Origin: Pseudomonadota bacterium
GTDB lineage: Bacteria > Pseudomonadota > Alphaproteobacteria > Rhodobacterales > Rhodobacteraceae
Length of the DNA: 7,264 nt
Reading direction: 5' to 3'
Assembly (NCBI GenBank): GCA_022573605.1
Contig: JACZTQ010000160.1
Coordinates: 1-7,264 of the forward strand
Part shown: positions 6,697-7,264 of the stretch, one piece after another
Position numbering within the stretch: position 1 is the first letter of the stretch
Layout of the letters: each line of letters begins with the position of its first letter
Notes under the pieces: generated by a model
Seen by the model: the letters and a program-made list of their open reading frames with translations, nothing else
What the model was told of the DNA's origin: nothing
Databases searched by the model: none
Made by a program: the position numbers and the translations under genes

Positions 6697-7264
6697 TCAT
6701 CGCTCGAGCACGGTGATAATATCTTCGCTGGGGACCTCGCGGTCAAAGAGGAATTGAAAGGAGTCCACCCCGTCGCCCAAAGCGCTTCGCCGAAAACCGA
6801 GATCGTCGAAGACTTTAGCATTATGTGCATTCCTCTTGGTTTCGTAGAAGGTGACTTTAAAATCCCGCGCTCCGGCATCGCGATACTTTTTCAAGACATG
6901 CAACAGAAAGGCGTGTTCGATTCTCTTCATCTGAATTCTACAGCTGAAGAGCAAGTCCGTCATGCAAGCCGCCTCCTTATCGATAATCGAAAAACCGATG
7001 ATACCGTAATCGCCGAAACGGTCGGTAGCCGAGAGCACCCATTTCTCGAGATCAGCATCCTCGATAATGCGGGCTACTTCTTCCCGCTTGTAACGGTTCG
7101 GCGAAAAATTCATTTGATTGGTACGTTGAATCAAATCGTGAATGCGGTCAACATTTTCGGCAACCGGATGCGAGAGCGTTAAAACGATCCGGGAACCTTT
7201 TAGAAAGACCGAGTACTCGTCGTTGAATTTACTTTCGAATTCTTCTTTCCGCTTGGCTTCTGTC
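6697..7264 (-). CDS. FkbH-like protein (HAD-IIIC family), C-terminal part
   Basis: The frame is open to the right edge, so only the last 188 residues are visible; the TTG codon near 7134 is internal, not a start. The segment with RTNQMNFSPNRY, followed by DRFGDYGIIGF, LLFSCRIQ and the final DLGF, is the typical C-terminal acyltransferase-like half of FkbH proteins. The N-terminal HAD phosphatase half would lie outside the window. In polyketide pathways FkbH makes glyceryl-ACP from 1,3-bisphosphoglycerate; relatives in capsule and O-antigen clusters are thought to build or transfer short acyl groups. GC content here is about 48% by hand count (6721-7260), far below the rest of the window, and codons are A/T-rich, so it was probably acquired by transfer. 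The cluster it belongs to lies beyond the right edge. Confidence 0.88.
   Translation of the reverse strand, partial: TEAKRKEEFESKFNDEYSVFLKGSRIVLTLSHPVAENVDRIHDLIQRTNQMNFSPNRYKREEVARIIEDADLEKWVLSATDRFGDYGIIGFSIIDKEAACMTDLLFSCRIQMKRIEHAFLLHVLKKYRDAGARDFKVTFYETKRNAHNAKVFDDLGFRRSALGDGVDSFQFLFDREVPSEDIITVLER

Noticed and set aside
6631..7182. A 183-codon open frame on the + strand in the low-GC region
   Set aside because: It lies opposite the FkbH-like frame, whose translation shows clear family motifs and stays open to the window edge.

Overview
The window is about 7.3 kb of GC-rich DNA (around 70% GC by eye over most of its length). It looks like the chromosome of an alphaproteobacterium, probably of the Rhodospirillales type. 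The strongest clue is a DUF1013/TrcR-family gene, a family found almost only in Alphaproteobacteria. Codon use strongly prefers G or C in third positions, which agrees. The genus cannot be told from the sequence. No tRNA, rRNA, CRISPR array or transposase gene was seen.

Layout from left to right. (1) The 3' part of a soluble lytic murein transglycosylase runs in from the left edge and ends at 1383. (2) A palindromic REP-like doublet (1379-1442) begins at its stop codon. (3) Three genes on the + strand form a probable operon: an L-2-haloacid dehalogenase of the HAD superfamily (1523-2209), an alpha/beta hydrolase (2240-3094) and a short threonine/serine dehydratase-like PLP enzyme (3091-4074). 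(4) A second copy of the doublet (4083-4148) lies between the dehydratase and a convergent cysteine synthase gene, cysK (4152-5135, - strand). (5) An intergenic region of about 360 bases holds a good candidate cysK promoter and presumably the promoter of trcR. (6) trcR (5497-6252, + strand) is followed by GC-rich hairpins. (7) A divergent single arm of the repeat family overlaps the end of a small two-helix membrane protein gene (6380-6601, - strand). (8) From about 6605 to the right edge the DNA falls to about 48% GC and encodes the C-terminal part of an FkbH-like protein (- strand, running off the edge). Such genes usually lie in surface-polysaccharide or polyketide clusters, so this is probably the end of a horizontally acquired region.

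How the genes fit together. The transglycosylase, cysK and trcR are ordinary housekeeping genes for wall turnover, cysteine synthesis and cell-cycle transcription. The three-gene operon reads as a small catabolic unit for an unknown substrate: its enzymes would hydrolyse a C-halogen bond, hydrolyse an ester, amide or similar bond, and deaminate a beta-hydroxy amino acid. It is bracketed by two repeats whose left arms are identical over 25 bases. Nothing in the window clearly amounts to an undescribed defence or mobile system. The points most worth checking are the repeat-bracketed operon, the repeats' habit of supplying or touching stop codons, and the composition break at the FkbH-like gene.
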